A model generated the notes under the pieces. It was not told the DNA's origin. It worked only from the letters and a program-made list of their open reading frames with translations, and did no database searches. Positions 9,061-18,120 of a DNA stretch of 43,621 nt are shown here, piece after piece. The position numbers and the translations under genes are program-made. Numbering within the stretch: the first letter of the stretch is position 1; each line of letters starts with the position of its first letter. This stretch comes from Lichenicoccus sp964246745 (GTDB lineage Bacteria; Pseudomonadota; Alphaproteobacteria; Acetobacterales; Acetobacteraceae). The stretch spans positions 1 to 43,621 of the forward strand of contig CAXTRK010000027.1 of the NCBI GenBank assembly GCA_964246745.1, written 5' to 3'.

Positions 9061-9364
9061 TGATTCCTCCTGAGGCCGTCTGTAGCGGCGCTTCGCATAC
9101 AACGTGAATCAAACAGGGTTCGTCTACAGCATCACGTCCAATGCCAGGGAAACCTTTCTCAAGTTTCCGTCATTGATCCGCACCGGTCTTTTCGACCCCG
9201 ATCAAATGCGCTGAAATGAAACGGTTTATGGAGCGAGCCAATGTAGGAGCACCAACAAAACCGCGTGCCGATGCAATCTCGCGGCGCATGAATGACCGTG
9301 TCGGCTGGACGAGCGGCCGCTTCCGGCCGACCCTATCATTTTCGGCGTAAATGCTGTCAGGCGT
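9061..9364. promoter_or_regulatory. Intergenic region with inverted repeat before the YncE-like gene
   Basis: The 304-base gap between the YncE-like and TetR genes contains a clean inverted repeat at 9148-9168 (ggaaac, 9 bases, gtttcc), about 90 bases upstream of the YncE-like start. Next to it, on the minus strand, the sequence AATGACGG resembles one arm of the operators at 7805 and 10173. It may be a regulator site. No gene or RNA is recognised. Confidence 0.3.
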
Positions 9365-9952
9365 TTATTCCAGGACCAGTCCGTTCAGCATCAGCGAACA
9401 TACGGCGTCGAAATCCTGATCCACGCGCGGAGAGTGCCACTCGTGCGCGTGCGCCGGATGATGGAATCGCGCGGTGGCGTCGAACACCGCGCGCGCCACA
9501 ATGTCGGGATCGCCGGCCCGGAAATGTCCCTGGCGAGCACCCTCGGCCACGATGATGCGAATCTGCGCAATGAGATCGGCGATATGGTCCTCAACAACTT
9601 CACTTTGCTCAGTAACAAGCACGCAAAAGGTATCGAACAGCTCTGGGTCCTTGAGCGCGGTGGCGCGCTTGGCGTGGAACACGGCGGAAAGCCAGTGTCT
9701 CAAGCGATCGGGAGATGGGAGGGACGCGTCGTCGGCGGCCCCGACATGTCCGTCGTGAGTTCGGTCGATCCAGCGACGGATGACTGCCTCCCGCAGCGCC
9801 ACCTTCGAGGGAAAATGACGATAGACCGTGCCGTGGCTCACCCCGAGGGCGCGTGCCACATCAACGACAGAGGCCTTTGCCGGGCCGTGCCGCCGTAATA
9901 CCTCCGCCGTCGCCTCGAGAATCTCCTCAACGCCGAGCATACTCTCTCGCAT
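9365..9952 (-). CDS. TetR/AcrR family transcriptional regulator
   Basis: A 195-residue repressor-type protein. The N-terminal helix-turn-helix is clear: ILEATAEVLRRHGPAKASV, then ARALGVSHGTVYRHFPSK, the classic TetR recognition helix. The C-terminal ligand-binding domain is helical and variable. The start at 9952 is preceded by GAGG at 9 bases; a further 13 readable codons upstream are discounted. It is divergent from the Rieske oxygenase gene and shares a 344-base intergenic region containing an operator-like palindrome. Sensing of an aromatic substrate and control of both the Rieske gene and the minus-strand operon is inference. Confidence 0.85.
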   Translation of the reverse strand: MRESMLGVEEILEATAEVLRRHGPAKASVVDVARALGVSHGTVYRHFPSKVALREAVIRRWIDRTHDGHVGAADDASLPSPDRLRHWLSAVFHAKRATALKDPELFDTFCVLVTEQSEVVEDHIADLIAQIRIIVAEGARQGHFRAGDPDIVARAVFDATARFHHPAHAHEWHSPRVDQDFDAVCSLMLNGLVLE

Positions 9953-10296
9953 AAACAAACCTCGCACGCAGTACCCGACGCTTACCGCCAATGTACGAAA
10001 GCCACACCTCAGACCAAGGCGGTAATCTGCTTCGCGGTAGCTCTAATAGGAGAAGCTTAAAAACAACCATGAAAACTCTTCAGCGGTCGAGTGCCCGACC
10101 GTTGGCGCTACACTCTCACGTCCTTTCCCGTCCGTCAGCAGGTTGAACCTCGCAACTGGCCATGTCAATCCGAATGACGTTTTCTGTCTTTTGTCACTGG
10201 CGCGGCGCGGCTTGCGCGTGTAGTCTGAAGTTCCGGACGTGATGAAGCCGGCTGCGGCTTTGCAACGGCCGCCAGTTCGCCTGGGGAGGTTTAATA
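9953..10296 (+). promoter_or_regulatory. Divergent promoter region, TetR/Rieske
   Basis: The 344-base region holds the second copy of the AATGAC-N14-GTCACT palindrome (10173-10198), about 100 bases before the Rieske gene. The Rieske start is preceded by a strong GGGGAGG ribosome site at 10281-10287. No convincing -35/-10 pair is seen, which is common for activated promoters. No small gene is recognised. Confidence 0.4.
10173..10198. promoter_or_regulatory. Palindromic operator candidate, copy 2
   Basis: The arms aatgac and gtcact (one mismatch to a perfect palindrome) flank a 14-base spacer with TTCTG in the same position as in the copy at 7805-7832. Spacer length, arm sequence and the internal TTCTG are all shared, which is hard to explain by chance. 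It lies in the TetR/Rieske divergent region. Confidence 0.5.
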
Positions 10297-11388
10297 ATGT
10301 GGATGCTGAATGCGTGGCAAGTTGCCGCATTTACGCATGAGGTAGATGGGGGGATGCTCTCGCGCCGCCTCTGCGGCCGTCCCGTGCTGCTCTATAGACG
10401 TGCGGATGGGGCGCCGGTTGCCCTCGAGGATCGTTGTCCGCATCGACTGGTGCCGCTCTCGGCCGGCATGCGCATCGGCGACGAGATACAATGCGGCTAT
10501 CACGGGCTTCGCTTCAGCCCGGGCGGGGCCTGCACGCGCATTCCCGGACAGGACATGATCCCGGCCAGTGCGACATTGCGCAGCTACCCGCTCGTGGAGC
10601 GTTACAACCTCGTCTGGATCTGGCTCGGCGAGGCGTCTGTCGCCGATCCGGCACTGGTGCCGGACTGTCACTGGATGGACCACCCCGGTTGGGTGCCGAG
10701 CGCCGGCTACCATCATATCGACGCGAACTATCGTCTGGTCACCGACAATCTGCTCGACCTGTCGCATGAGAGCTATATCCACGAGCGGACCATCGGCAAC
10801 GGGCAGGGCGAGAGTATCGCCAACTATCCGGTGCGCACGACGCAGGAAGCTGCCCGGCTGGTACGGGCGCATCGCGAGATGCCGGGCATCGTGCCGCCGC
10901 CCTTGTTCAGGCTCATGGTGAACGGCGCCGAACGCATCGATCGCTGGCAGTCGGCGGTCTACATGCCGCCCGGGATCCACGTGACCAATGTCGGGGTCTA
11001 TCCAGTCGAAGCACCCCGCGAGGATGCTGCGCAGCAGCGTGTGCTGCACCTGCTCACCCCGGAGACGCAGACCAGCACGCATTATTTCTGGGGGCTATGC
11101 CGTAACTTCCTTCGTGACGACGTTGATTTGACCGAGCGGCTGCGGCTCGCGGTCGTGCATACCTTCGACGAGGACAAGCACATGCTGGAGCTGCAGCAAT
11201 GTTCGATCGACGAGGTGCCGGACCGGCCGGTGCCCAATTTCGCGCTCCGGGTCGATGCGGCGCCGTTGCAGGCCCGGCGCATGCTGGCGCGCTTTATCGA
11301 GCGCGAGCGGGAGGACCCGAGCGTGGTGCAGCCGCCTGTACCGGTCGCGACCGATGAGGCGCTGCCGCTGCCAGGAGCGGCAGCCTGA
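10297..11388 (+). CDS. Rieske [2Fe-2S] oxygenase, VanA-type aromatic O-demethylase/hydroxylase
   Basis: A 363-residue alpha subunit of a ring-hydroxylating-type oxygenase. The Rieske cluster motif CPHR...CGYHG is at about residues 47-70, and the mononuclear iron site NLLDLSHESYIH is at about 150-161. This short, single-subunit architecture is typical of vanillate O-demethylase and related enzymes, which need a separate ferredoxin reductase (VanB-like); none is present in the window. It probably demethylates or hydroxylates the aromatic compound handled by the minus-strand operon. The start follows GGGGAGG. Known genes of this type feed vanillate-like acids to ring cleavage; the substrate here is not proven. 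Confidence 0.88.
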   Translation: MWMLNAWQVAAFTHEVDGGMLSRRLCGRPVLLYRRADGAPVALEDRCPHRLVPLSAGMRIGDEIQCGYHGLRFSPGGACTRIPGQDMIPASATLRSYPLVERYNLVWIWLGEASVADPALVPDCHWMDHPGWVPSAGYHHIDANYRLVTDNLLDLSHESYIHERTIGNGQGESIANYPVRTTQEAARLVRAHREMPGIVPPPLFRLMVNGAERIDRWQSAVYMPPGIHVTNVGVYPVEAPREDAAQQRVLHLLTPETQTSTHYFWGLCRNFLRDDVDLTERLRLAVVHTFDEDKHMLELQQCSIDEVPDRPVPNFALRVDAAPLQARRMLARFIEREREDPSVVQPPVPVATDEALPLPGAAA

Positions 11389-11821
11389 CGCGATCGTTTT
11401 AAAGCCGCGCGAATTCCGGCTGTTGGCGGATATCCTGTTCGAACGCCACGCTTTCGCGCCGGCTCTTTGGGACCGTAATTGCAAGCCGTTTCCATCGGCA
11501 GGAACGGGGATCACAGATAGTAGAAGATGAAGTACGGGACCGTCGGGAATAAGAGCTCTCAAAGAAAGATTTCCTAGCCACGGATCGGAGCGGCGGTCCA
11601 GTCGTGACGGCCAAGTAGCGAGTTAACGTGCACAAGTAATGTTTGTGTTCGCTTCAAAGACAACCTGCGGCTTAATAGTCAATCAGCTCGTTGAGTATCT
11701 CGGCCCTGCCGGACTTTGCCCGGAGAAGATCGTCGTGAACTCAGAAGCGCGATACGCCGACCGGAACCTCAAACCTCCGGTTTTAAGGACGCGAGAAAAC
11801 ACTAAAGAAATTGAGGAAGCT
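11389..11821 (+). other. Intergenic region, no gene recognised
   Basis: This 433-base gap separates the Rieske oxygenase gene from the porin gene. Both strands give only short frames without recognisable domains. The frame open from 11639 into the porin lacks a signal peptide at its start and is not used. The gap probably holds the porin promoter, but no confident boxes were found. Confidence 0.4.
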
Positions 11822-13321
11822 ATGCCAACAAAGATGGAATTCAATACTGCGTTCTGCAAGCGGACCAGTTCAGCCGCTCTGTCACCATGGGTTTTGGCCG
11901 GCGCGGCGCTGGCGACCTATGGGGGAGCGATGCGTCACGCCTACGCGTCCGGACTGACCGTGACCGACCCAGGCGTTATGCAAATTGCGCAAGCCGCGGC
12001 TCCGGTCCCATTCCCAAGCGCTCTGATTCCCCAACAATTGAAGGGTCCCGCGGAAATTCCATACGCCAAGGCTGACGAGCTCAAGCTGAGAGGTTGGATT
12101 ATTCCGGTGCCAGGCGCTGCGAATACGCTCGATCAGGGGCTCTTCGGCGTCCGTAACACGCTCGCCGATCAGGGCATCAGCTATCTCGGCATCGCGGGCA
12201 CCACCTTTGGCGACAACATGCTGAGGCACGCTCTTCCAGCGGGCAATGCACTGGGTAAACACAGCCGGGATGCCCAGCAGTATCTGGGTCAGCTGCCGAC
12301 ATACACCTTGGGCGACTACGCTTATCTCATGTATGATCTTCGTCGTTTCGGGATACCCGACGGTCAGATCACGGTAGGCGCCGGCCTCGTCTCGGCCAAC
12401 TGGAACCCCGCAGGGCCAGACGGGGTTTTTCTCGAGACGGCGAGCTACTACCAGACCTTGTTCAACAAACGAGTTGAAATCAAACTCGGCTATCTCGATA
12501 ACAGCCTGGAGTTTCTGGGCACGCAGGTCGGCGGCAGCCTGGCCAGCGGCATCTTCGGCCCGAATGCAGCCCTCGTGACGGAAAATGGCGAAAACTCCAG
12601 TTCGTTTCCCACCCCGGGCGTGAACGTCAAGGTTAACCTGCCGGATAATTTCTATTCGAAACTCGGCGTGGCGCGGGGGATCAGCCCGAACGGGGCCCTG
12701 GTCGAGCGCGCCCAGAACCCTTCCGCAGTGCGCTTCGTCGTACCCAATTCCGGTTTGTGGGTGATGGATGAGACGGGATACCGGGTGAGTGCAGCTCCTG
12801 GCCGGCCGCAAACCTGGATCCGAGCGGCCGCCAGCTACACATCGAGCAAGTACACCGATATCACCACCGGGCAACGCCACGGCTCGAATTTCGGATTGTT
12901 CCTCCTCGCTGACCGGCAGGTTTTGCAAACCTCGCCGCACGGCGGTCCGGGTTCCTCGATCCGGGGTATCTACGCGGGATTTTCCGTGGAGTATGCGCCC
13001 TCCTATTTCAATACGTTCAGCCAGTATTATGAAGGACGCCTGTATGGCTTCGGCCTGATCCCCGGCCGTCCGTTCGACCTAATCAGCGTAGTCGCCACCC
13101 GCAACGTCTATAGCGAAGATGCGGTCCGGATCGCACGGGCCCACGGATCGCTCGCGCATGACGACGTCAATGCGATCACAGCGTCGTACGGCGCGCGCAT
13201 CATCCCGGGTGTCACCGCCAATGTCGGCCTGCAATATACAGACCATCCGACCGTTATCACCTATACGCGCAGCACGGGCAGCTCCCTCAATATTCTTCTC
13301 AATACCATTATCTTCCTCTAG
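11822..13321 (+). CDS. OprB-like carbohydrate-selective porin
   Basis: A 499-residue outer membrane protein. It begins at the ATG at 11822 behind GAGGAAGCT, with a membrane-spanning export signal (WVLAGAALATYGGAMRHAYA). The mature part has alternating aromatic strands such as YLGIAGTTFGDNM and TYTLGDYAYLMYDLRRFG, and the chain ends in a hydrophobic strand, as expected for beta-barrels of the OprB family. It probably lets the pathway substrate or sugars enter. The stop codon TAG is shared with the junction of the IS element at 13321: the insertion provides the G, but the uninterrupted sequence would also read TAG, so the protein is intact. Confidence 0.75.
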   Translation: MPTKMEFNTAFCKRTSSAALSPWVLAGAALATYGGAMRHAYASGLTVTDPGVMQIAQAAAPVPFPSALIPQQLKGPAEIPYAKADELKLRGWIIPVPGAANTLDQGLFGVRNTLADQGISYLGIAGTTFGDNMLRHALPAGNALGKHSRDAQQYLGQLPTYTLGDYAYLMYDLRRFGIPDGQITVGAGLVSANWNPAGPDGVFLETASYYQTLFNKRVEIKLGYLDNSLEFLGTQVGGSLASGIFGPNAALVTENGENSSSFPTPGVNVKVNLPDNFYSKLGVARGISPNGALVERAQNPSAVRFVVPNSGLWVMDETGYRVSAAPGRPQTWIRAAASYTSSKYTDITTGQRHGSNFGLFLLADRQVLQTSPHGGPGSSIRGIYAGFSVEYAPSYFNTFSQYYEGRLYGFGLIPGRPFDLISVVATRNVYSEDAVRIARAHGSLAHDDVNAITASYGARIIPGVTANVGLQYTDHPTVITYTRSTGSSLNILLNTIIFL

Positions 13322-14059
13322 GCTCAGGACTCACAACGGTGGCAAGAAGATGACGATTGCGGCGATGCAGATGGCCGAGAAGAAAGTGTCGGCGCACCGG
13401 TATCGCAATCTTCCGCTTTCTGGTGCACCGGATGCAGGGCTGGATGCCTCGTGCCAGGAGGTCGGCGCGAAAGCAGGCGCTGTCGTAGCCGCAGTCGCCA
13501 AGCAGCTCGCGCGCCTGCGGGAGAACCGGCAGGAGCATTGCAGCGCCTTTGTGGTCGTTGGTCTGGCCTGCGGTTAGCAGCAGACGGACAAGCCGGCCTT
13601 TCTCGTCGCAAACCGCATGAAGTTTCGAGTTCAGCCCGCCGCGGGTGCGTTCGATGCAGCGCGAAGCATCCCCTTTTTTGCCAAGCTGGCTGCTGTCCGG
13701 TGCGCCTTGAGGTGGGTGCTGTCGATCATCAGCCGCTCTGGCACGCCGGCCTGCGCGACCAGGGCAGCGAAGATGCGGTCGAACACGCCGAGCCGGCTCC
13801 AGCGGATGAAGCGGTTGTAGAGCGTCTTGTGCGGGCCGTAGCCTCGTGGCGCGTCCTTCCATTGCAGGCCGTTGCGGATCACGTAGACGATCCCGCTGAT
13901 GACGCGGCGACCATCGACGCGCCGAAGCCCGCGCGAGATCGGGAAGAACGGCTCTATCTTGCGCATCTGCGCCTCGGTCAAAGACGCCAGTCGGGACATC
14001 GGACACCTCCGACGTCCTTAGAATCACATCGTATCAAGCCGTGTAAAGGGTCCTGAGCC
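13321..14059 (-). mobile_element. IS427-type (IS5 family) insertion sequence, internally deleted
   Basis: The 739-base element is bounded by inverted repeats: GGCTCAGGACTC at the left end and, read inward, GGCTCAGGACCC at the right. A TA duplication flanks it (13319-13320 and 14060-14061), typical of the IS427 group, which targets TA within CTAG. Related elements are about 850 bases, and about 100 bases are missing near the left end. It stands right at the stop codon of the porin gene and before the TonB receptor operon. The ends look intact, so it could still be mobilised in trans. Confidence 0.85.
13331..13999 (-). pseudogene. IS5-family transposase with deletion of the DDE glutamate region
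   Basis: OrfA (13999-13631, 122 residues) starts MSRLASLTEAQMRKIEPFFP and includes the first catalytic Asp in LMIDSTHLKAHR. A run of six A plus G (minus strand, near 13675) is the usual slippery site joining it to orfB, which continues GGLNSKLHAVCDEKGRL and holds the second Asp in LGDCGYDS. After CIRCTRKRKI the frame jumps to RYRCADTFFSAICIAAIVIF, whereas intact relatives have about 30 more residues carrying the FGRLKDWRRI segment with the catalytic Glu. The deletion also shifts the frame, so the in-frame stop is past the element at 13308. The enzyme is inactive. Confidence 0.8.
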
Positions 14060-14210
14060 TAGCGATGGTCAGCGACAGTATTGTCCAGGCGTGACACCAC
14101 GACACGCATGACATCCGTCGTGCCTCGGTCATCAAACTATCACGGCTCTGTCCATTTTTTGTCACTGTCGATCGTTAAGGCAGCGCTTCGATAATTCGAC
14201 GAGAGCGCTC

Positions 14211-16973
14211 ATGAGACGTTTCAGTATCATCTGGTGGGATTCCCTTGCCGGAACCATCGTGCTCTCGCTCATCGCGGGATCATCGGTCCGGGCCGCGGGT
14301 CAGACAGCGCCGCCGGCCACCCCGTCCGCCGCCACGCCCAAGGTCACGCAGACCACCCCGGCGCCGACCGATATCGGCCGGGTCACCACATCCGCCGGCA
14401 CCGCGAATGAAAATATCGGCTATCAGGCGCCAAGTGGAACCGGGACACGCGCCCAGGCCAAGGCCGCGGAGCATGCGGCGATCAACAAGATTATTGTTCA
14501 GCCGCAGAGCGAGATGCTGAAGCTGCCCGACGTGTCGATCGCGCAGGCGCTGTCACGCCTTCCGGGCATTTCGCTGGAGACGGACTCCGGCGAGGGTCGC
14601 TTCATCAACATCCGCGGCCTGGACGCCGACCTCAACAGCACGCTCTACGACGGTGTGCGCATCCTCCCCTCGAACCTCGCCTCGCCGCAGGGCGGTGGCC
14701 GCGCGGTCGCCTACGATGCTCTGCCAGCCGGCCTGGTCGGCGGCATCGAGGTGATCGAGTCGCTGCGGCCCGAGGACGACGCGGAAGGGCTGGGCGGCGA
14801 GGTCAACCTGCTGCCGCGCCGCCCGCCCGCCGATGGTCAGCCTTTCGTCAGCGCCACCGGCGGTCTCGGACTCGAGATGCTGCGCAACACGCAGATCGTC
14901 GATTACGGCGTCACCGCCGGCGCCAGCTTCGGCTTCCATACCGGAGACGGACCCTTTGATCATCCCCCGACCGGGAGCGGCTTCCTGTCCAACCCGAAAC
15001 CATTCTCGTTCATCCTCACCGACTCCCAGCATAATGACTACCGTGGCGTGGACGATTACGAGCCTGGCTACCTGGACATGCAGTCTGCGGGTGCACCGAC
15101 CGATTTGCTGAACGAGGTCAATCTCCGCCACTACCTGTACAATCGCCGACGCTTCGATCGTGGCGCCGAACTCGACTTCGATCCGAACGACGACGATCAT
15201 TTCTACGTTCGCTATGCCCTCGCCGGCTACAACGAGCACGAGGAAAAGGACTTCCTGATCCTGAACAATCTGGGCTCGGGTTTTACCGCTGGCAGTCCCA
15301 CCGGCTTTCTTGATCCGGCCGATCCGACTGGAAAGACCTTTCTTGCCCCGCAAGCCCAGGCGGTCCGCACCAACACCGACGTCGAGGAAGAGATCCGCAA
15401 CCAGGTGGTGGCCTGGGGCGGACGCAACGTGATCTTCAACGCCGTAAAGATCGACTATCACGGCGCCTACTCGGAGGGCACCGACAAATTCCCCACATCC
15501 TACGGCGCGACCTTCACCGATCCGAACCCGATTGCCATCGCCTACAACAACCAGAACTCCAGCCATCTGCTTTACCACACGACCGACGGCACCAACCTCA
15601 CTGATCCGAACAATTATGACCTGACGCAGGAGTCCAATACCCCGTCGAGCAGCCGGGATCGGGAATATAGCGGCGCCCTGAACGCGACGATGCCGTTTCA
15701 ATTGCTGACGCCCGACGATCAGGTCAAGGCCGGCGCCATCTTGCGGCTGCGCGACCGCATCGTGCAGAACTCGAACGGCGCCACGTTCACGCCGGCTGAT
15801 GGCCAGATCCTGCCTCTGACGAACTATGTCAGCGGGCCGGACCTGGTGTTCTATAACGGATATTACAATGCCGGACCGTCAATCAACGCGGCGAGCGTGA
15901 ACGCGCTGCTCGGCGGCCAGCCGGCGCCGTACGATCCGTTCGCGTTCCAGCATGACACCGAGAACGTGTATGCGGGATATATCCAGTATAGCGGTTCCTA
16001 CAACAAGCTGAGCTGGCTTGCTGGCGTGCGTGTGGAGGACACGTTCGGGGTCTATCGCGGGTTCTCGACGGTTACCGATGCGCTTGGCAACGTCACCAAT
16101 CCGCCGAGCGTCGCCAAGAAGGATTACACCAGCTATTTCCCCAGCGTGGCGCTCAAATATGACCTGTCCTCGATCATGGATCTGCGAGCGATCTACTCCA
16201 CCGCGCTCGCCCGGCCGGGCTTCAACCAGATCTCGCCGGGCGCCAGCGTCAGTGTCGCGAACGACAGCGTGACGATCGGCAATCCAAACCTCAGCCCGAC
16301 CTATGCGGACAGCTTCGACGCGTTCTGGGAATACTACCTGGCGCGCGGCGGCAAGGTCTCCGTGGGAGGTTTCGACAAGGAATTCAACACCTATATTTTT
16401 CCGGACCAGACATTTGGTGCTTACAATCTTGCCGCGTTCGCGGGGAACAACCGCATCAGCATCAACACCTTCAGCAATTCCGGACCCGCGCGCGTCTATG
16501 GCATCGAGGCGGAGTACACCCAGCAGTTCCTGTTTCTGCCCTCGCCCTTCGACGGGTTCGGCATCGACAGCAACCTGACCTACAACCAGTCCTCGGCGAC
16601 GATCGTCAGGGACCGCGGCGACGGGGTCATCACGAGCCAGACCCTGCAGCTTCCCTCGACCTCGCCGTGGAACTTCAACGTGGCATTGTTTTACGAAAAA
16701 GGTCCGATCACGTTCCGCCTCGCCGCCAACTACGTTTCGAAAAATCTGTTCACGCTCGGGTCGTCTCCGCTGACCGACATCTACACCCAGCAGCGATTCC
16801 GCCTCGATCTCGGCACTGCGCTGCAGGTGACCAAAGCGGTGCAGCTCTACTTCGACTCACACAACTTGACAGACCAGACCCTCAAGTTTACCGAGACCGC
16901 ATCGCAATCACGGCCGACACAAAGGGAGTTCTACGGAGTTGACGTCATGGGTGGTGTGCGTGTCACCTACTAG
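14211..16973 (+). CDS. TonB-dependent outer membrane receptor
   Basis: A 920-residue receptor. It has a signal peptide (to about residue 29), a low-complexity Ala/Pro/Thr-rich N-terminal extension, a plug domain from about residue 100 (SIAQALSRLPGISLETDSGE, FINIRGLDADLNS), then a long barrel rich in Tyr/Phe and Asn. The chain ends in GGVRVTY, an aromatic C-terminal residue as required for barrel assembly. It imports a ligand that passive porins cannot carry, powered by the ExbB-ExbD-TonB proteins encoded downstream. It overlaps the next gene by about 35 bases, showing an operon. The phosphoesterase next door hints at a phosphorylated or siderophore-like substrate, which is inference. Confidence 0.92.
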   Translation: MRRFSIIWWDSLAGTIVLSLIAGSSVRAAGQTAPPATPSAATPKVTQTTPAPTDIGRVTTSAGTANENIGYQAPSGTGTRAQAKAAEHAAINKIIVQPQSEMLKLPDVSIAQALSRLPGISLETDSGEGRFINIRGLDADLNSTLYDGVRILPSNLASPQGGGRAVAYDALPAGLVGGIEVIESLRPEDDAEGLGGEVNLLPRRPPADGQPFVSATGGLGLEMLRNTQIVDYGVTAGASFGFHTGDGPFDHPPTGSGFLSNPKPFSFILTDSQHNDYRGVDDYEPGYLDMQSAGAPTDLLNEVNLRHYLYNRRRFDRGAELDFDPNDDDHFYVRYALAGYNEHEEKDFLILNNLGSGFTAGSPTGFLDPADPTGKTFLAPQAQAVRTNTDVEEEIRNQVVAWGGRNVIFNAVKIDYHGAYSEGTDKFPTSYGATFTDPNPIAIAYNNQNSSHLLYHTTDGTNLTDPNNYDLTQESNTPSSSRDREYSGALNATMPFQLLTPDDQVKAGAILRLRDRIVQNSNGATFTPADGQILPLTNYVSGPDLVFYNGYYNAGPSINAASVNALLGGQPAPYDPFAFQHDTENVYAGYIQYSGSYNKLSWLAGVRVEDTFGVYRGFSTVTDALGNVTNPPSVAKKDYTSYFPSVALKYDLSSIMDLRAIYSTALARPGFNQISPGASVSVANDSVTIGNPNLSPTYADSFDAFWEYYLARGGKVSVGGFDKEFNTYIFPDQTFGAYNLAAFAGNNRISINTFSNSGPARVYGIEAEYTQQFLFLPSPFDGFGIDSNLTYNQSSATIVRDRGDGVITSQTLQLPSTSPWNFNVALFYEKGPITFRLAANYVSKNLFTLGSSPLTDIYTQQRFRLDLGTALQVTKAVQLYFDSHNLTDQTLKFTETASQSRPTQREFYGVDVMGGVRVTY

Positions 16974-18075
16974 AACCTTGCTTCTCGGCTGTGCGCTTGC
17001 GGCGGCGGCGATGCCGGCCGCGGCGCAAGCGCCGTCGGCGATGCCGCGCTACGACCATGTGTTCGTCCTCATCGAGGAGAACCAGGGACTCGCCGATGTC
17101 ATGGGCAAGCCGTTCACCCCGAACATCACCCGGCTGGCCAGGCAATACGGCCTGGCGACGCATTATTTCGCCATCGTGCATCCGAGCGAAGGCAATTACG
17201 TCGCCATGCTCGGTGGCGACACGTTCGGCATTCATGACGACGACGCGTATTTCTGCACGCCGGGAAACCAGGCATCGGTGTGCAAGCGCTCGATGGCGGC
17301 GGACTATGTCGACCACACGGTGCGACAGCCGAACCTGTCCGATCAGCTCACCGCCCACGGTCTGAGCTGGAAGGCGTACGAGGAGAGCATTCCCAATCCG
17401 GCCTCGATGGATGTGACCTACCCCGCACCGAACAATCCGCAGCATCTTCCGGCGGCGCTCTATGCCTCCAAGCATAACGGCTTCATGGCCTTCGCGTCGG
17501 TGCAGCGCGATCCGAGGCGCGCCGAGCACATCGTCGGTTTCGACGCCCTGCATGCCGACCTCGCCTCCGGGCGCATGCCGAATTTCGCCACCATCGTTCC
17601 GAACCAGTGCGACGACATGCACGGGATCAAGGGCGGCAATGTGCCGGCCGATTGCACCAAGCGGAACCAGGCAGGACGCATCGCGCGCGGCGACAGACTG
17701 GCCGGCGCCCTCGTCGACGAGATTGAGCGCAGTCCGGTCTGGAGCGAGCCCGGCAACACCGCCATCGTGATCACCTTTGATGAAGCCAGCCACCGTGTCC
17801 AGCCAGGCGATCCCCTGGGATGCTGCGGGTATGAGCCGGGCAATCCATCGAATGCCGGAGGCGGGCGGATCCCCACCATTGTGATCGCCAATCATGGTCC
17901 CCGCGGCATCGAGGATGCGACACCGTACAACCATTATTCGCTGCTGCGAACAATCGAGGACGCATTCGGGATCGAGACGCATCTTCGTCACGCGGCCGAC
18001 ACCGGAAAAGGCGTGGTCAGCATGGAGCCGTTGTTCAGGGTCCGCCCGGAGCCGCCAGCCAAGAAAGGCGTCTGA
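16939..18075 (+). CDS. Secreted phosphoesterase (acid phosphatase/phospholipase C-like)
   Basis: A protein of about 370-378 residues with a Sec signal peptide (LLLGCALAAAAMPAAAQA). The mature part has YDHVFVLIEENQG near the N-terminus, then HYFAIVHPSEGNYVAMLGGD, CDDMHG and AIVITFDEA, the metal-binding Asp/Glu/His set of the phosphoesterase family (AcpA and phospholipase C relatives). It cleaves phosphate esters in the periplasm. The start is uncertain: TTG at 16939 has GGGAG 10 bases upstream, but GTG at 16960 gives a cleaner signal peptide; both overlap the receptor gene. Its place inside the TonB operon suggests that it frees or trims the imported ligand. Confidence 0.8.
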   Translation: MTSWVVCVSPTRTLLLGCALAAAAMPAAAQAPSAMPRYDHVFVLIEENQGLADVMGKPFTPNITRLARQYGLATHYFAIVHPSEGNYVAMLGGDTFGIHDDDAYFCTPGNQASVCKRSMAADYVDHTVRQPNLSDQLTAHGLSWKAYEESIPNPASMDVTYPAPNNPQHLPAALYASKHNGFMAFASVQRDPRRAEHIVGFDALHADLASGRMPNFATIVPNQCDDMHGIKGGNVPADCTKRNQAGRIARGDRLAGALVDEIERSPVWSEPGNTAIVITFDEASHRVQPGDPLGCCGYEPGNPSNAGGGRIPTIVIANHGPRGIEDATPYNHYSLLRTIEDAFGIETHLRHAADTGKGVVSMEPLFRVRPEPPAKKGV

Positions 18076-18120
18076 TGCGCTGCCCCTCCGCCGTCCTCGA
18101 TTCCATCCGGCGATAATACG

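Noticed and set aside
14553..15701. 382-codon minus-strand frame within the TonB receptor
   Set aside because: It is a shadow of the receptor gene; no recognisable domain or ribosome site.
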